64,000 nucleotides of DNA from Himantopus leucocephalus. Taxonomy: Eukaryota > Chordata > Aves > Charadriiformes > Recurvirostridae. This document shows, in pieces, positions 47,001 through 59,800 of the stretch (the stretch's first letter is position 1; every line of letters starts with the position of its first letter). The DNA is taken from the NCBI GenBank assembly GCA_003993805.1, contig RSEF01000001.1, positions 210,659,133 through 210,723,132 on the forward strand. The letters are read 5' to 3'. The notes under the pieces are model-generated. The model worked only from the letters and a program-made list of their open reading frames with translations, was not told the origin of the DNA and did not search any database. The position numbers and the translations under genes were made by a program.

Positions 47001-48824
47001 ATGATTTTCTGTCAACTGGCTTGTCAGGCTCCTGAGGGAGCAGCAGGGGATCATTTGAAAAGAATTACGTTGCACCAGTGATAAATTAAATCCACTTGAA
47101 TCAATAGCATTCAGATTTTTTAAAGGATATAGCCAAGACACTATCAATTAAAACAAATCCTGACTCAGTAGGCTTAGTTTTCACATCAGGGTGTTACTTA
47201 AGCCAGTCTTCTAGAAGATAGCGTGGGGTATTTTTATCTCCAATATAGACATGTGATTGATGGACACCAATACTTGACCTGTTAATTCCTGGCTCTTTTT
47301 ATGTCAGGCATGAGGTATAGGGTTTGTTTTCACTGTCCACAAATAAAAGTCCAGTGCCACCTGAACTCTCCAAAGATTTTTGGGACACCCACAAAGTGAT
47401 GGGGATCTCTTAAGTGACGAGTAGATCTGTGCCCTGGCAGGAGACCCTACTGCATCTCAAGGGGCACTAAGTGTTTATATGTAGGTGATTCATTCAAGCT
47501 CTTCATGCCATCCTAAAATTGAATCTCAAATAGATCAACCTAAAGGAGCTTAGGGTGAGTAACTCATACTCAGCCATCAAAATCTTTTCTACTTAAATTC
47601 AGCAAAATTCTTTCTGCTGGCAAAATTCCCCACCTAAAGTTGTTTTAGCAGTATTGTGGTTTCAGTAGCACTTGGATTAAAGAATTTACAGAAGAAGTCA
47701 TTCGGAAAATGTTCAGTGTCATCCATAGGACATAATGTGGAACGTCACCAAGAGGATTTAGGGCTCTGAATATGGTGATCCAAGTTGGTATTTGGGTGGG
47801 GTTTTTTTCACAAGTATTAATCATGTCAATGAAGGCACTAAGGGAGGATTTCCAGATACTGCAATTTGTTTCTCAGTTAATGTTCAGGGGGTTGGGCTTG
47901 GTTTTGTTTTAGGAGACATGTTCTATACAGACTCTTGATTCCAGCATCCATATCTTAGAAAAAACCTCCAATCATAAATTCGGGCAGAAATGGTGCCCTG
48001 TTGCTTTCATTATCTGATTTCACCTGTTGCCTCACAGCTGAGAAGTTTTGAAAGAATGTGAAGNGTTGCCTCACAGCTGAGAAGTTTTGAAAGAATGTGA
48101 AGGTAGATTAGAGTTGTATTACCTTCAGTTTAGCCTCCAGAAGACCTGAAGGGTGACAAGTAACACCTGCTCTGTCCTCCACCGGTACATTTTGGGAACC
48201 CAGGCGGATGCACACCAGCGGGATTGGCATGAACTGCATGCCTTGCTAGCAGTAATCCTTCTATTCATGTTTCCAGATCCCTCGTCCTACCCAGTCATGT
48301 TAACAGAGGCAAAGAAACACAGCTTTTAATCTCCTAGCTTGCATGTCAGTCTAGTATGAGTAAGCAAGCAGCTAAAATCTCTAAGGTTGAGGTAATCATG
48401 TATTTTGAAACTCTTCATAGGCTCAGTTCAGGCTGTTGCCAGAAGCATGAGATTATTTTGACAATATAATCTCTTAAAGCATAAAGGTCAGCAGCACTTG
48501 CTTCTTTCAAGAGGAATTTTGCCCCAGGGAGAAGTTCAGACTCAGGCCCATTATAATTACCATGGTAGGGTGGATATAGAGCTTGAATAACATGGTGTCA
48601 ACAGGGTTTTCCTTGTAATAATATTCACCATCCTCAAACAAGGAAATACTTGACAAAGTAAACCGGGTCAGTCAAGCCTATCGGCTGCTCTCAACTTCCT
48701 AGCCTACAAATTTTAAAATGCTTTAGTTTGAAAGATGACATTGTAAAGAGATCAGCTGAGAGGAGCCGCTTGAATTGCATTTTAAAACTTCATTATTAAT
48801 TTCCCCATTCTTATCAATCTTATT
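41003..48824. other. No gene recognised; long unique AT-rich interval
   Basis: Nearly 8 kb with no gene and very few recognisable repeats. A weak reversed MIR-like match (TTCTATTTTATAGATAAGAA, then AAATCATCAGAGAAAGCC) lies at about 42838-42905. A weak MITE-like stretch lies at about 44740-44815 (CCTCACTCACCTTGAACAAT). Open frames of 60-90 codons are scattered on both strands without pattern. One N-marked duplication lies at 48026-48102. Confidence 0.5.
48026..48102. repeat. Exact 38-bp duplication around a single N
   Basis: GTTGCCTCACAGCTGAGAAG and 18 more bases occur at 48026-48063 and again, identically, at 48065-48102, with N at 48064. An unmerged contig overlap is the simplest explanation. 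Confidence 0.93.
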
Positions 48825-48930
48825 AGAACCATAGAAAAATTTAGCTTGGAAGGGACCTTGCAAGGTCATTTGGTCCAATGCCCTGCAGAGCAGAGACAGC
48901 ATCAAAAATAGACCAAACTGATCTAGGTCA
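48825..48930 (-). mobile_element. Decayed CR1 3' end, minus strand
   Basis: The plus strand reads AGAACCATAGAAAAATTTAG, then CTTGGAAGGGACCTTGCAAG and TTGGTCCAATGCCCTGC, a reversed CR1 3' end with several substitutions in the terminal repeat. It is older than the copies at 1.8 and 40.7 kb. Similarity is lost by about 48930. Confidence 0.8.
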
Positions 48931-49553
48931 ATCCTCCAGAAGATTTTAATAACATTTGGAGTGAGTTTTTCAGGCAGAACATGTACTTCAGTACATATCG
49001 AGAATAGACCAGAAATGAATTCACGTCTACATTAGGTCTCTTATGGTAAGATTTATTTGACCTTTTTTTAGTTTATGTATTTCATCAGTATAGTTAAGGA
49101 TGAATTGCATTGCATTCAGAAGTGTCTCTTTCTTTGCAATGACTATAAAGGAAGCCTAGTCCAGATGTAGCCACCTCCAATTAGTCAGATGAACACCACC
49201 CCAAGATACAGATGCAACCATTCAGTTACATCATCATCACTTGCATCCTCTGTGTACAAAGGGGAAATCTAGATGGCAAAATGACACCATCAGAATTTTC
49301 CTATAACGGATTCCCAGCAACTGTTTCCCCAAGGATTTGTTTTAACACGCCAGGTTTGTTTACACTCCTAAATACACTGTTACCTACTTAAGCACAATAA
49401 CCTGAATTATTAGTGTTTAATTTCACATTTTTTATCAAATAGAAAAAAGACCATAAGATAGTCCAGGAGCTTCTTATACTTCTCATTGAACTCTGTACAG
49501 ATGGACTCAATGTAGCCAAATATTTATCCAAGGATCAAAAGCATCAGCCCAAT
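48931..49553. other. No gene recognised
   Basis: About 620 bases of unique AT-rich DNA between a decayed CR1 end and the A-tract at the gap; nothing recognisable. Confidence 0.5.
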
Positions 49554-49673
49554 TAAAAAAAAAAAAAAAAAAANNNNNNNNNNNNNNNNNNNNNNNNNNN
49601 NNNNNNNNNNNNNNNNNNNNNNNNNNNNNNNNNNNNNNNNNNNNNNNNNNNNNNNNNNNNNNNNNNNNNNNNN
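49554..49673. other. A-tract followed by assembly gap (100 N) at CR1
   Basis: Twenty A residues (49554-49573) run straight into exactly 100 N (49574-49673). The right flank is CR1 ORF2 (minus strand) just upstream of its catalytic FADD motif, and the left flank is not CR1, so the 3' half of the element is missing here. The A-tract may be genuine or the unreliable end of a contig. Confidence 0.95.
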
Positions 49674-50195
49674 AGCCCTGGGGAACAACACTTGTGACTG
49701 GCTGCCAACTGGATTTCACTCCATTCACTGCAGCTCTTTGGGCCCGGCCATCCAGCCAGTTTTTTACCTGGCAAAGAGTATTCTCGTCCAACCCATGAGC
49801 AACCAGTTTGCCCAGGAGAATGCTGTGGGAAACAGTGTCAAAAGCTTTACTAAAGTCTAGGTAGACAACATCCACAGCCTTTCCCTCATCCACTAAGCAG
49901 TTCACCTTATCATAGAAGGAGACCAGGTTAGTCAAGCAGGACCTGCCTTTCATGAACCCAAGCTGACTGGGCATGATCACCTGGTTGTCCTGTACGTGTC
50001 ATGTGACAGCACTCAAGATGATCTGCTCCATAGCCTTTGTTAGCACAGAGGTCAGGCTGCCAGGCCTGTAGTTCCCTGGATCCTCCTTCTGGCCCATCTT
50101 GTAGGTGGGTGTCACATTTACTAATTTCCAGTCAACTGGGACCTCCCAATTAGTACATTTCTTGACTTGTTTAATGACACCAAGTCTACCTATGT
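49674..50195 (-). pseudogene. CR1 ORF2 reverse-transcriptase fragment, minus strand
   Basis: Read on the minus strand, this encodes the N-terminal half of the CR1 RT domain. Blocks in order are WEVPVDWKLVNVTPTYK, KEDPGNYRPGSLTSVL, an in-frame TGA after ILSAVT, then LGFMKGRSCLTNLVSFYDKV, VVYLDFSKAFDTVSH (first metal-binding aspartate present), LVAHGLDENTL, VKNWLDGRAQRAAVNGVKSS and SVVPQG at the gap. Apart from the single TGA near 49999 the frame is intact from 50170 to the gap, so the copy is fairly young. The FADD box and everything after it are in the gap. The 5' end is truncated near 50195. Confidence 0.93.
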
Positions 50196-51899
50196 ATTTG
50201 TAGTGTAGGCAGCATTTGGAGCCCCATACAATACTGGTAGTCCAGCTGAATGGCATTATCGGGAGACACACATATTTCAAAGACAGGACATCGTGTCAAC
50301 ATGTTAAGCAATAATTCTGAATGAAAGATGATCACAACAGCCTGAGCTTAAAGACATTGAGCATCCGTGAACATAAGGTAAATAAAGGAAGGCTTAATAC
50401 CACTGATGACCAGAAAGCTTTTGTTTTCTAGGATATATGAGAAATTTGAATGCAAGTGCTGAGATCCATATGAGTACCATAGCCCAGACCCTGAGCAAGT
50501 GTCACACTTGTAGTAGCAGAACAGATGGGGAAGTACAGAAAACAGAGGAGAGTGAGCAGGAAGCTCTGAAAAGGATTTTTTCTTGGGAGAGGACAGAGGA
50601 GGAACAGTAGTTGGGGACCAGGGACTGGGAAGCAAGAAAAGTTTAGAAAGATTTGGGTTGTGTGATTAGGGCTGCTCTTTAAATGGTGGCCCAGGATTTT
50701 GGACACGTTTGTGAGTGCAGCCTGGCACAGCTGAGGCTGCTTTGAGGTCTTGCTGTGTGTCTGTTATTCAAAGGTTAGCAGAGTGCAAATGGGACTGGGA
50801 TGGCACCCTTTTTTATTCTGGTGAGGAGGCAACCCTTGCCCAGACCCAGGAGAGGTTAACAGTGGCTGAGTGACTAAGGGAATGCAGTGAACAGCAGAGT
50901 TTGCTCTTAGGACCTGTACTGCAGTGAGCACAAGGAGAAATATATCACCTTGCTGCTTGTTTTGTGGGGTTTTGGTTGTTTTCTTTCATGTTCTTGGGTA
51001 TTTCTAACGTATTGTTATCTGTTTTCACTAAAATACTAAGAAGAGAAATATTAATCCCTCCTTCAAAGGAGAAGCTAAACTAATACAAGCTTCCAAAAGA
51101 ACCCTGTTCCCTGTTCCTAGCATAGATGAACAAGAACTACCTGCCCTAGTTTTGTTCACACAGTGTGAGCAGTAACTTGTCCTGACAGGTCTGTTCTCTT
51201 GAGGTGAGGAGGGTTGAAGTGGAGCAGCATAGAGAACAAAGGTGCCTGTATGAAGCATATGGAGTGGTCAGGCCATTCCCACCTTGGCTGTGTCACCCCT
51301 TGTGCTGGCATGCTCCCATGGGAGTGCAACTTTAGCAGATCCCATGAGATTCCCACATGCACTTGAGGTGCACAAAATGAACTGTCATGGTCCATGTTGG
51401 CAGGGGTGTCCAAGGGAGGTGTTCTGGAGGCTTAATTTGGGGTGCCAGGTAAGACACAGGAGTCCAGGACCCTAATACAAGCGTTCTGTGAAATACTGCA
51501 AGCTCCAGGCATGAGACCAAAGACACAGGAAAACATCCACCGTCTCTGTGAGTGAATGAATGAGATGATAGTATAGCAGTGAGGAACTTAGGCATTTTAG
51601 GAACTTGGGAAACCTTTACAAGAGGAATTAGATGTACCTTAATCATAATAGATCCAGGCTGCTGGCACTAAAATTCAGTACATCTGTGTAAGCAGAGGAA
51701 AAGCTGACAGCGTAAGAGCACCTGTTTCAGACTTATGTGACCTACAGGCTGATTGTGGCTAATGCTCAGTGTACCTCTGAGAAAAATGGTAAAATAATCG
51801 CAGCGCAAACACAATAAATAAGGAAGGTGAATTACACCACTTACAATGCCGTTTCACTGGTACACACCAGTTTCAGGTGGCAGGGTGAGGGAAGAACTT
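50196..51899. other. No gene recognised
   Basis: Unique sequence with moderate GC. Open frames on the minus strand at 50348-50706, 51156-51413 and 51332-51646 (76-104 codons) show no domain. Nothing else recognised. Confidence 0.5.
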
Positions 51900-52189
51900 G
51901 CAAATGTTTCTACACCAGTGCTAAAAGCCTAAAAATAAAAAGATGGAAGAACTAAAATGCTCAGATCAAATGACAAGCCTAATATAATAGGCATCTCAGA
52001 CACATGGTGAAGGAGGAAAACCAGACGGATACCATGTTGTCAAGTAGCCAACCTTAGGGGAAGAATATGGTAGGAGGTAAAGGCAGGGGAATGGTCTGTG
52101 TGGGATGGATAATATTAAGTGTAACAGTATCAAAATATTATGACAAAAAAAGTCCTATGGACTTCCCTCAGCTGCAAATCCCTGATAGC

Positions 52190-52396
52190 AGCATGTTCCT
52201 TCACTGAAAGGGTTGTCAAGCACTGGAAAAGGCTGCCCAGGAAAGTGGCTAAGTCACCATCCCTGGAGGATTTAAAAGATGTGTAGATGTGCTTAGGGAC
52301 ACGGTTTAGTGGTGGACTTGGCAGTGCTAGGTTAATGATTGGACTTGATGATCTAAAAGGTCTTTTTAAACTTAAATGATTCTGTAATTCTATGTT
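52190..52396 (+). mobile_element. Young CR1 LINE 3' end nested in an ancient CR1
   Basis: A forward CR1 end of about 207 bases. It reads GTTCCTTCACTGAAAGGGTT, then CAAGCACTGGAAAAGGCTGC (codons for KHWKRLPR), the 3' UTR GGTTTAGTGGTGGACTTGGC and the end ATGATTCTGTAATTCTATG. The subfamily is that of 32280. To its left ACTTCCCTCAGCTGCAAATC, and to its right TTACTGCTTGGACTGCAC, are adjoining parts of the ancient CR1, so this copy inserted into it. Confidence 0.88.
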
Positions 52397-52590
52397 ACTG
52401 CTTGGACTGCACAACCAACACCCCAAACAGGATGACAGCCGTGATCGGGAAGTGTCATGTGAAATTAGAGAAACTGTAAGTTTAAGGGTGGCAGGAACAG
52501 CAGATTTCAGCTACCTACCTATAAACTGCAGCCATACTTCACTCTGATGCAGACATGACTCTTCTGGATGCAACAAAAGACTCTTTGTAG

Positions 52591-52783
52591 AACAAAACCA
52601 TTTCAATAAGCCATTGGAATAATCTCCCCATGGAAGTGATGGATGCCCCAACATTGGACACTTTTAAGATTCAGCTGGACAGAGTGCTGGGCCATCTTGT
52701 CTAGACCGTGATTTTGCCAAGAAAGGTGGGACCAAATAAGCATTGAGGTCCCTTCCAACCTGGCGTTCTATGATTTTATGATT
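52591..52783 (+). mobile_element. CR1 LINE 3' end nested in the same ancient CR1
   Basis: Forward CR1 end: TTCAATAAGCCATTGGAATA, ATCTCCCCATGGAAGTGATG, then GGGCCATCTTGTCTAGACCG and the end CGTTCTATGATTTTATGATT. It is a third, distinct subfamily within the window, more diverged than the copy at 52190. The host element reads GACTCTTTG on its left and GAGCAGTTGG on its right, which belong together in an uninterrupted copy. Confidence 0.85.
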
Positions 52784-53890
52784 GAGCAGTTGGTCTTAAA
52801 AAAGAAGACTTGATCCTGCACTTGATCTTGAGTTGCGCACAGGACCTAGCTGAAGGGTCACCCATGGAGAAGTCACACTATAGCAGGTTTAAAATGGTAG
52901 CCAAAGAGAGAAAAAAACCAATATGGTGCATATGGATATTCAGCTTGAAGAGACGGAACTACATAAAAATGAGTCAATCCATACAAGGGGTGGAGGGCAT
53001 GAGAGGGGCAGAGAGCAGTCCAAAAAAGCAGAAAGACTATCAGAAGCAGAAAGAATATCAAAAAGTAGCACATCACAAATGGAGGTAAAATGCATTATAA
53101 TTCAAAAAGAAAAAGCAGTTCTAGAAAATAACTTGCATAGCTCAATAGGACAGGTTAGGAGACTAGCAAATTGGTTGGTATTTAAGTAGTAGGAAGTTGG
53201 TTCAAATAAGGAGAACAGAAAAGCCCATAAAACACAGCAGGTCGAATATAAAGAGGAAATACTGATAATTAAAAATAGCGCTTTGTTCTCCTTAAACTTC
53301 TGTGCTCCTTCAAGTACATTAAAAGTCAGAATCAGACCAGGGAACTGATACAGCTGATTGATGGTAAAGGTGTAAAAGGAGCACATGGGGACAATAAGGG
53401 AACAACAGGAAAGCTCTGTAATTTCCTTGCATTGTTTTTTACTGTTGAAGATGATGGGGAGCTTTTGAGACCTGACACCTTTGCAGCAGATTGGTCAGAA
53501 GAGTGAGATGAATTGGAAGCAAATATACAGAAGTCTCAGACCAAGCAGTGAGATTAGATTTCACTAAATCATTGGGACCAGATGGTGTTAACCCATAAGT
53601 CTTGAAGCAGCTCAAACGCGAAATTGCAGAAGTGCTGACCAAAGTGTGTAACGTGCCATTGCAAACAGCCACGCGCCGGAGGACTGGCAGTGCACCAGCT
53701 GCCACTGTGCCTCCTGGCTGGTGAGCGGCTCTGGAGGGAACGGGAAGTACCAACCAGTGACTCACCTCTGTACCGTGCAACATAGCAGAGCCTATAATAA
53801 GGAATAAGATCGGTGAGAGCATGAACAAGAGCTATTTTGGGGAAAAGAGCATGGGCACTGCATAAGGAAAGCCTGGCACAGAAACCTGCG

Positions 53891-56800
53891 GACATGATAG
53901 CATCTCCTGACACTGCTGTTGGAGACAAACACACAAGGGCACTTCTCATGTCCGCTTTCGTGGTGCTTGAAGAATTCACAGCTTCAGCTACTCTGTCTGC
54001 AATGCCTTATATTTTACATGCTCCTCATTCCCTGCTTTGCCTTTGCTTTTATAACACAAACAATTGCAAGGCTTATCCATACAAAACATCTCTGCTAAGG
54101 CTTATCCCATGCTCAGACAAAACCTTAGTTCTGACTGCATTTACATTAACACGTCCCCTCTAGATGTGTCCTTTAATTTGCTTTGGCTTATTAAAGGTTT
54201 CCGCAGAGCGACGTATCCGTAAAGATAACTTAGAGTTATGTGGCCTATAGGATTTAGCTGTATAGGTTGTCACTCTTCCCCTTGTCAGACTCAACTTAGT
54301 TCTGTGCAAGGTCCTTTGAGAAGGAATTAGAGAAAACCTGCCTCTGTAGGCATACAGAAAATTCTCCCTTGCCCAAAACACTTACATGCAAGATCCGGCT
54401 TCCCGAGTGCCAGTCCTTCTGTATTTTACCTTGAACTTTGCAGGAACTCATTAAACTCTGAAAAAATCCATTATGCTACTGTATCTCTTGGCTCCAAATG
54501 CGCGATGTACATTGACAGGCAACGTCCTATCACATCATTTCTTAGTGGTTGTTATGATTGTTATGCACAGCTATGAATGTACAAAAACACACTTAATATC
54601 AGTATAATGTATTAAGGAAGTAATAATAATATATTACATAAGGTAATTGCATAGCACATATATAATGCTGACAAATTTATTTAAACAAATTAAGAATACT
54701 GCAGAGGAGCTATTTTCCAGCAATCTTGGATTGAAATGTTCACTGTTGGAAGTCTAATTTAAATTTTTATGATTAAATTATGATAACCATTGTGAACTCA
54801 GTACTAAAAGTATATAGTCCTAAAAGTCCATGCAAGCACCAATTAATCTATCCTGAGATTCTCTGAGCAAGAAAATGTGTTTATAGTGGAATATTTTATT
54901 AGCGCGTCATTTAAAAAAGGTGCTTCCCCATAGGGCAGAGTTTTCCTGAGACTGGACTCTGAAGAATGCTGATGATGCCACAGTCTTCTTACTAATTGGA
55001 TTCATGAGCTACAAAGAGACAATCTTGGTTATTATCTGTCATTTGGTTGTGCAGACCCACAAGTCTCAGCCTAAAGAAACTGTGGTCGTAGATTTCCCAC
55101 CCCTGATTCCATCCAAATGACTAATTACCAGTCACTTCCCATTGAGAAGGGAAAAAACGCTGTTCTACTTTTATTTGCTAGCAATGCACCATATATTTGA
55201 GTAACTATTGATTTTCTAATCTCTAAGATAAAGTACCACAGAATGGCAATTTTGAAATGGTAGTAGTGCATATAGCACCACACGCTTCATTAAACTGTCC
55301 CTCCTCCCATGTGCCAAGGCTTGTTGTCAGTCTGGGTAGCACAGTTCCTGCATATTTGACTTTGTATTTTTGTCTGATTCAACTCCAAACCCTAAATACT
55401 TCTTCACATCATGTCTACCTACCTTCTGCCTTTCTTTGACATTGAGACAGCCCTTACCCCCCTCTTCATATCACCTTTTATGAAACCAAATAGTAAATAT
55501 GTTGGGCAGGAACAACATCTTGTTCTCATCCATATCCTGCCTAGCTGTGTCAGTATAAACACATTCATGGTTTTTATTAGGTGGCTCGGTTTATTTACAG
55601 ATACACATACAACCTATTAGGCAAGTTGTACTGACAGCAAATAAAGTCTGGTTCAAATATTGATAAATTCCTTTGAAGGTTAGTAAAAATGTTATAGCTT
55701 GAACATCCACCCAGAAATCATAGAATATCAAACATTTCCCCAAACGGGGACTTTACAGCAACAACTTCACATGTCTGGGTCTAAGTATGAAACAAAAATG
55801 TTTCAGGAAGAGGAAACAGGACACAAAATTAAATTTGGAAAGTCAATAATTAGGCAACAGAAAGTCTCTTCAATCCAGCCACCTCCATTCTCTTGGGTCC
55901 TATAAAGTACTTTTTGATGGTATTTTCTCATCCCTGTTAAAAAACAAAATTTCACAGCCCCATCCCTCTCAACTGACTGAATTTTTACCAAAAGAAGTGC
56001 AACATTCTCACCGCTTACCTAAGCGAAAGAGGGTTGTTCATTTGGCTATGTCCTTAGCCTTCAGTTTCTCAACAGATGATGTCACAAAAGTCCTTTCTGC
56101 AACAGTCTTCAGACCACAGGGCTATCTGACTATATCTGTATGTTTACACACACACACACACACAGAGGAACTTTTTTTACCACAATCGTAGATGGAAGAG
56201 GTGTTATAGACTTCACTTTGGCCACATTTTCTTCTGTCTTGCACTTACAAATCATCTCACATTTTACCAAACGCACCATTAAGGCACTGCCCTGAGCCGG
56301 GTCTGGTGCTGAAGTGGGTTTGTCACTGGATGGGTTCATAAAAAACCAAGAGCCCACCGAAGTCTACCACATGAGGGCTGCACACTGTGACCGTGGTAGG
56401 GTTGTTCAGTGGATAAAGGGCTCCATGTGTCTGTGTTCAGCTATGAAAAAGTTGTCTGAGCCAGAATCCTCTTCAGGAACTGTGGGCTAAGACATTCCCA
56501 CTCTTTTTTTCTGCAGAGAGGTGGAAAGGGAAATGTCTGAACCTGCATTTGTAGGGCTGATTTTTAACACCCCGTAACCCAGACATACATCTTGCTGGAA
56601 GTAAAAAGATGAAAGTAAAGCCAACATTGGCAGATCAAAACCTGTTCCGTTTGATGGACAAACGTAAGTTAAAGCAGCATTAGTAGAAAGACATTAGAAC
56701 CTGATAACATTATTCACTGAAACAAAATCATCTGTCTATCTTGATAGATAGTGATCTTAACTCAGCACTGACAGTATTGCTACTACATGTGAGCAAAGTT

Positions 56801-59800
56801 TACAGTTGTATTATCCTTGCAGAGATTAGGGACCACAGTTTTTTAGGGAAGCCCAGAAATATGCAGGCTCATGCTCCATTTGAAATTCACTCTATTTGCT
56901 TTTAGCTGATCAAAGTTACTAAAAAACACCCCTGATTTTAAAAATAGTAAGACTAAGCAATGAGCTAAAAATTGTTCCTTCCCTTTCAGAACAGTTTACT
57001 TCTTTTTTTAAATAAATTTTGTCTTGCAGACTCTCTGAAATGGTATACTAGAATAAGTTCCACAAAGAGGAAGCAATGTGCTCTAGCACTCTAGCAGAGT
57101 GCTTCAGCAACCATGAATTTCATTAATGCACATGTAGACAATAGTCTCAATATATTTCAACATTAATTATTTGTCCATCTAATACAATATTTTCCCCCTC
57201 TTTCTTTCCAGGTGTATCCCGTCATGACCACACACTCTATGTTTACTTTACTTATTGTAGAGCAGGAGGAAATGAACCGACATGAGATATGCCTACTTGA
57301 CCTATGTCTGAGACGTTTAGTGAAGAAAACTATACCTACCAAGATCTGACAGCAAAAAGTTAAATATCTCTGAAGGCTGTTAATGAAAAACTGAATCACA
57401 GAGTTCAAGAAGTGACCAGTGCACTCCAGGCTTTGGGAGTCAGGCCACTTAAATAAGGGCATCCCTTTCAACTTAGCTGCCTACTTATCACCAGTTTATA
57501 TTACATAAGGTTGGGAACATGTTACACATAGCAATTAGCTTTAGGCCTGTCAGTTGGTAGGACAGAAAACATCTGTGACTGGATAACACGGAAAGGAAGA
57601 TACATGAGATGACTATTACCTCCTTTGGGACAGAAGAAGCAATGCAGATGTAATGAGATGCAATTCCAACCAGCAGGTAAGTGAAGAAAAGTGGGCATCC
57701 AAAGCCTGAAGTCAATCTGAAACAGTATGCAATTTCTTCTTCCTAAAATCTGTAGTTATCATGCAATAAAAAGAGCAATTTAATAAGCACATTCACTAAA
57801 TGTTTCTGCTCTGATGACTAGCTGCCTATAGCAAACAATGTTTATTTCGTCAACAGTGCTGTTATTTGATGTAGCTGTTATACTTCAGAATTTAAAATCC
57901 AGTAAGGCAGAGAAGTTAGTTCAAGTTCATACATTCATAGATAACTCTGATAACCTATTCTGATTTCTGAACAAGAGCAAACTCACTTCACCAGGGAAAT
58001 TCATAAAAGCAGTTGAGAATCAAGGTCCATATTAGCATTCAACCAGCACTAACAAGGACATGTAAGTATGATATTACTATGGCTTAATGTAGCGATGTAT
58101 CAGCTGGGGGTCAGCTGTACTGAAACACACAAGGGGTTTATTTTCTAATGAGGCCATTGATTTTTTTGTAGTAATATCAGTAGCAATAGTTGCAAAAGGA
58201 CAGAAGGTCTCAGTTTGACCAGGGTCGGGCTATGACAGGTATAAAACAACTCAAGGAAATCAAATCCTTGCCTGAAAGAGTTTTTAGCTTAATTAAAGGT
58301 AAGACAGAGGAATGCAACATAAATGCACGTGAGTTAACAACTGAATCAGTGCAAGTTCACATTGCAGCAAGGCAGAAGCAGGAGGTGACAAGGACCGGTC
58401 AAAACTTGCTGACACAAGGGGTGCTCCACAGCTGGTGAACGCTACCAGCCGTCTGCCATTGCCCACATGTAAATCCAGCTCAGCTGCTCTGCGATAGGTA
58501 CAGGCACATGCATGCCGCTTGCTTTCGGCAAGCGTTAGGGAAGTGGCATGGACTCTACAGGGTCTCAAGTAAACCCTTATTTAAGCAAAACAGAGCACCC
58601 TCAGCTTCTGTGATCAGCAGTGTCAGCCAAGTGGAAAAAAATACTATTGTGCTGGTTTGCACAGAAAAGGAAAGGATTGTAAATTTTATAACTCTAATGA
58701 TTTTTAGATTAAAAATTAAATGACACAAGAAGCAGAAAATATTAAAAATCCATGTGTAGACCATTTGTTTGGAGAGCAGGTAGACATACGAACTCCTTGG
58801 AGTTTCAGTGATAAAGTTTATATCCTACAGGTACCATTGATCTCACTGTCAGTACGTTATTAAAGAGTTGTAATGCAGTAATCATGTTACAGCAGCTAGG
58901 AGGCAACGTGGCATCTCATGTGTATAAGGAGTTTCTGAATACACTTGATCATATAGTCGGCTCATAATCTATTATATTCTCTGCACCTCAGACTTGGTCT
59001 TATTAAATTCAGTGGGAAAAACATGGAGATTCCTGGTCAGGTGTGAGTGAGTAAAGATTGATCTGATAACCTTCACCATGCATCTGGGAGAGATATAGAT
59101 AAACCAATGTGAAAAGAAGGAAAGTCACAATGTCTACTGGAGGAATCTAACTTAGGTATTCACACAGGTATGGGAAATGAAATGTCATTTCCTCTTTAGC
59201 TTGACAGCATGGGGCTGAGGGATTCATCTTTGTTCTCTGTATGAGGTCTCACACCTCTTCTATCTTTCATTCCAAGGCCTCCTAGCTGCAAAATGTTGAC
59301 AACTCGACAATTGCTAACTATCCTGATCAGACAGTGTCCCCTGAGAAGCATCTTCTGGCTATTAGAACATACCCACTAAGCATGTGCTTGGCATCATCCC
59401 AGATCATCAAGGTCATAGGAGTTAAACCATTGCTAGTCCTTCCCATAGTGAGTTTCAGATACCCGTTAGAGGTTGCTCAATACAAACTGCTATATGTTGA
59501 CTCCAGTGAGTCATGCTCCCTTCTGCTCCTTCTCCCCATCCTGAGAATCATGTCACCTCTGTGGTGTGCTCCCCATCACCACTAGCTCTTTCTGCCCACA
59601 TCACCACCACCCATATTCAGCCTTCGATACCCTTCTCCATCTCACAGAAGCTCTCCAAAGTCCTGAAGAAAGCAAGGAAAAGTATTAGAAGGGTAGCACA
59701 GCACACCATGGTTTGTTACCCTAGATTGCAATAAAAGGACAGTCCATATTTACCTGGAGCCTAAGATAAGGTCTTCTCATCATTAGGACATAGTTACTTC

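Larger units (their letters stand above)
51900..53890 (+). mobile_element. Ancient CR1 LINE, about 2 kb, split by two younger CR1 copies
   Basis: The longest ancient element here. Order of landmarks: AAAAAGATGGAAGAACTAAA and CCTAATATAATAGGCATCTC (endonuclease domain of ORF2) near 51.94 kb, then AACACCCCAAACAGGATGAC and ACAGCAGATTTCAGCTACCT (later endonuclease part) at 52.42-52.51 kb. At 52.79-52.86 kb come GAGCAGTTGGTCTTAAAAAA and GCACAGGACCTAGCTGAAGG, with GAACTACATAAAAATGAG near 52.96 kb. At 53.57 kb AAATCATTGGGACCAGATGG (the SPGPDG block) begins the RT domain, followed by AAGTACCAACCAGTGACTCA (NYRPVSL block) at 53.74 kb. Many stops and indels leave no capacity. It is broken by CR1 copies at 52190-52396 and 52591-52783. 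Confidence 0.7.

Noticed and set aside
53569..53979. 136-codon minus-strand frame
   Set aside because: It lies mostly antisense to an ancient CR1 RT region and has no content of its own.
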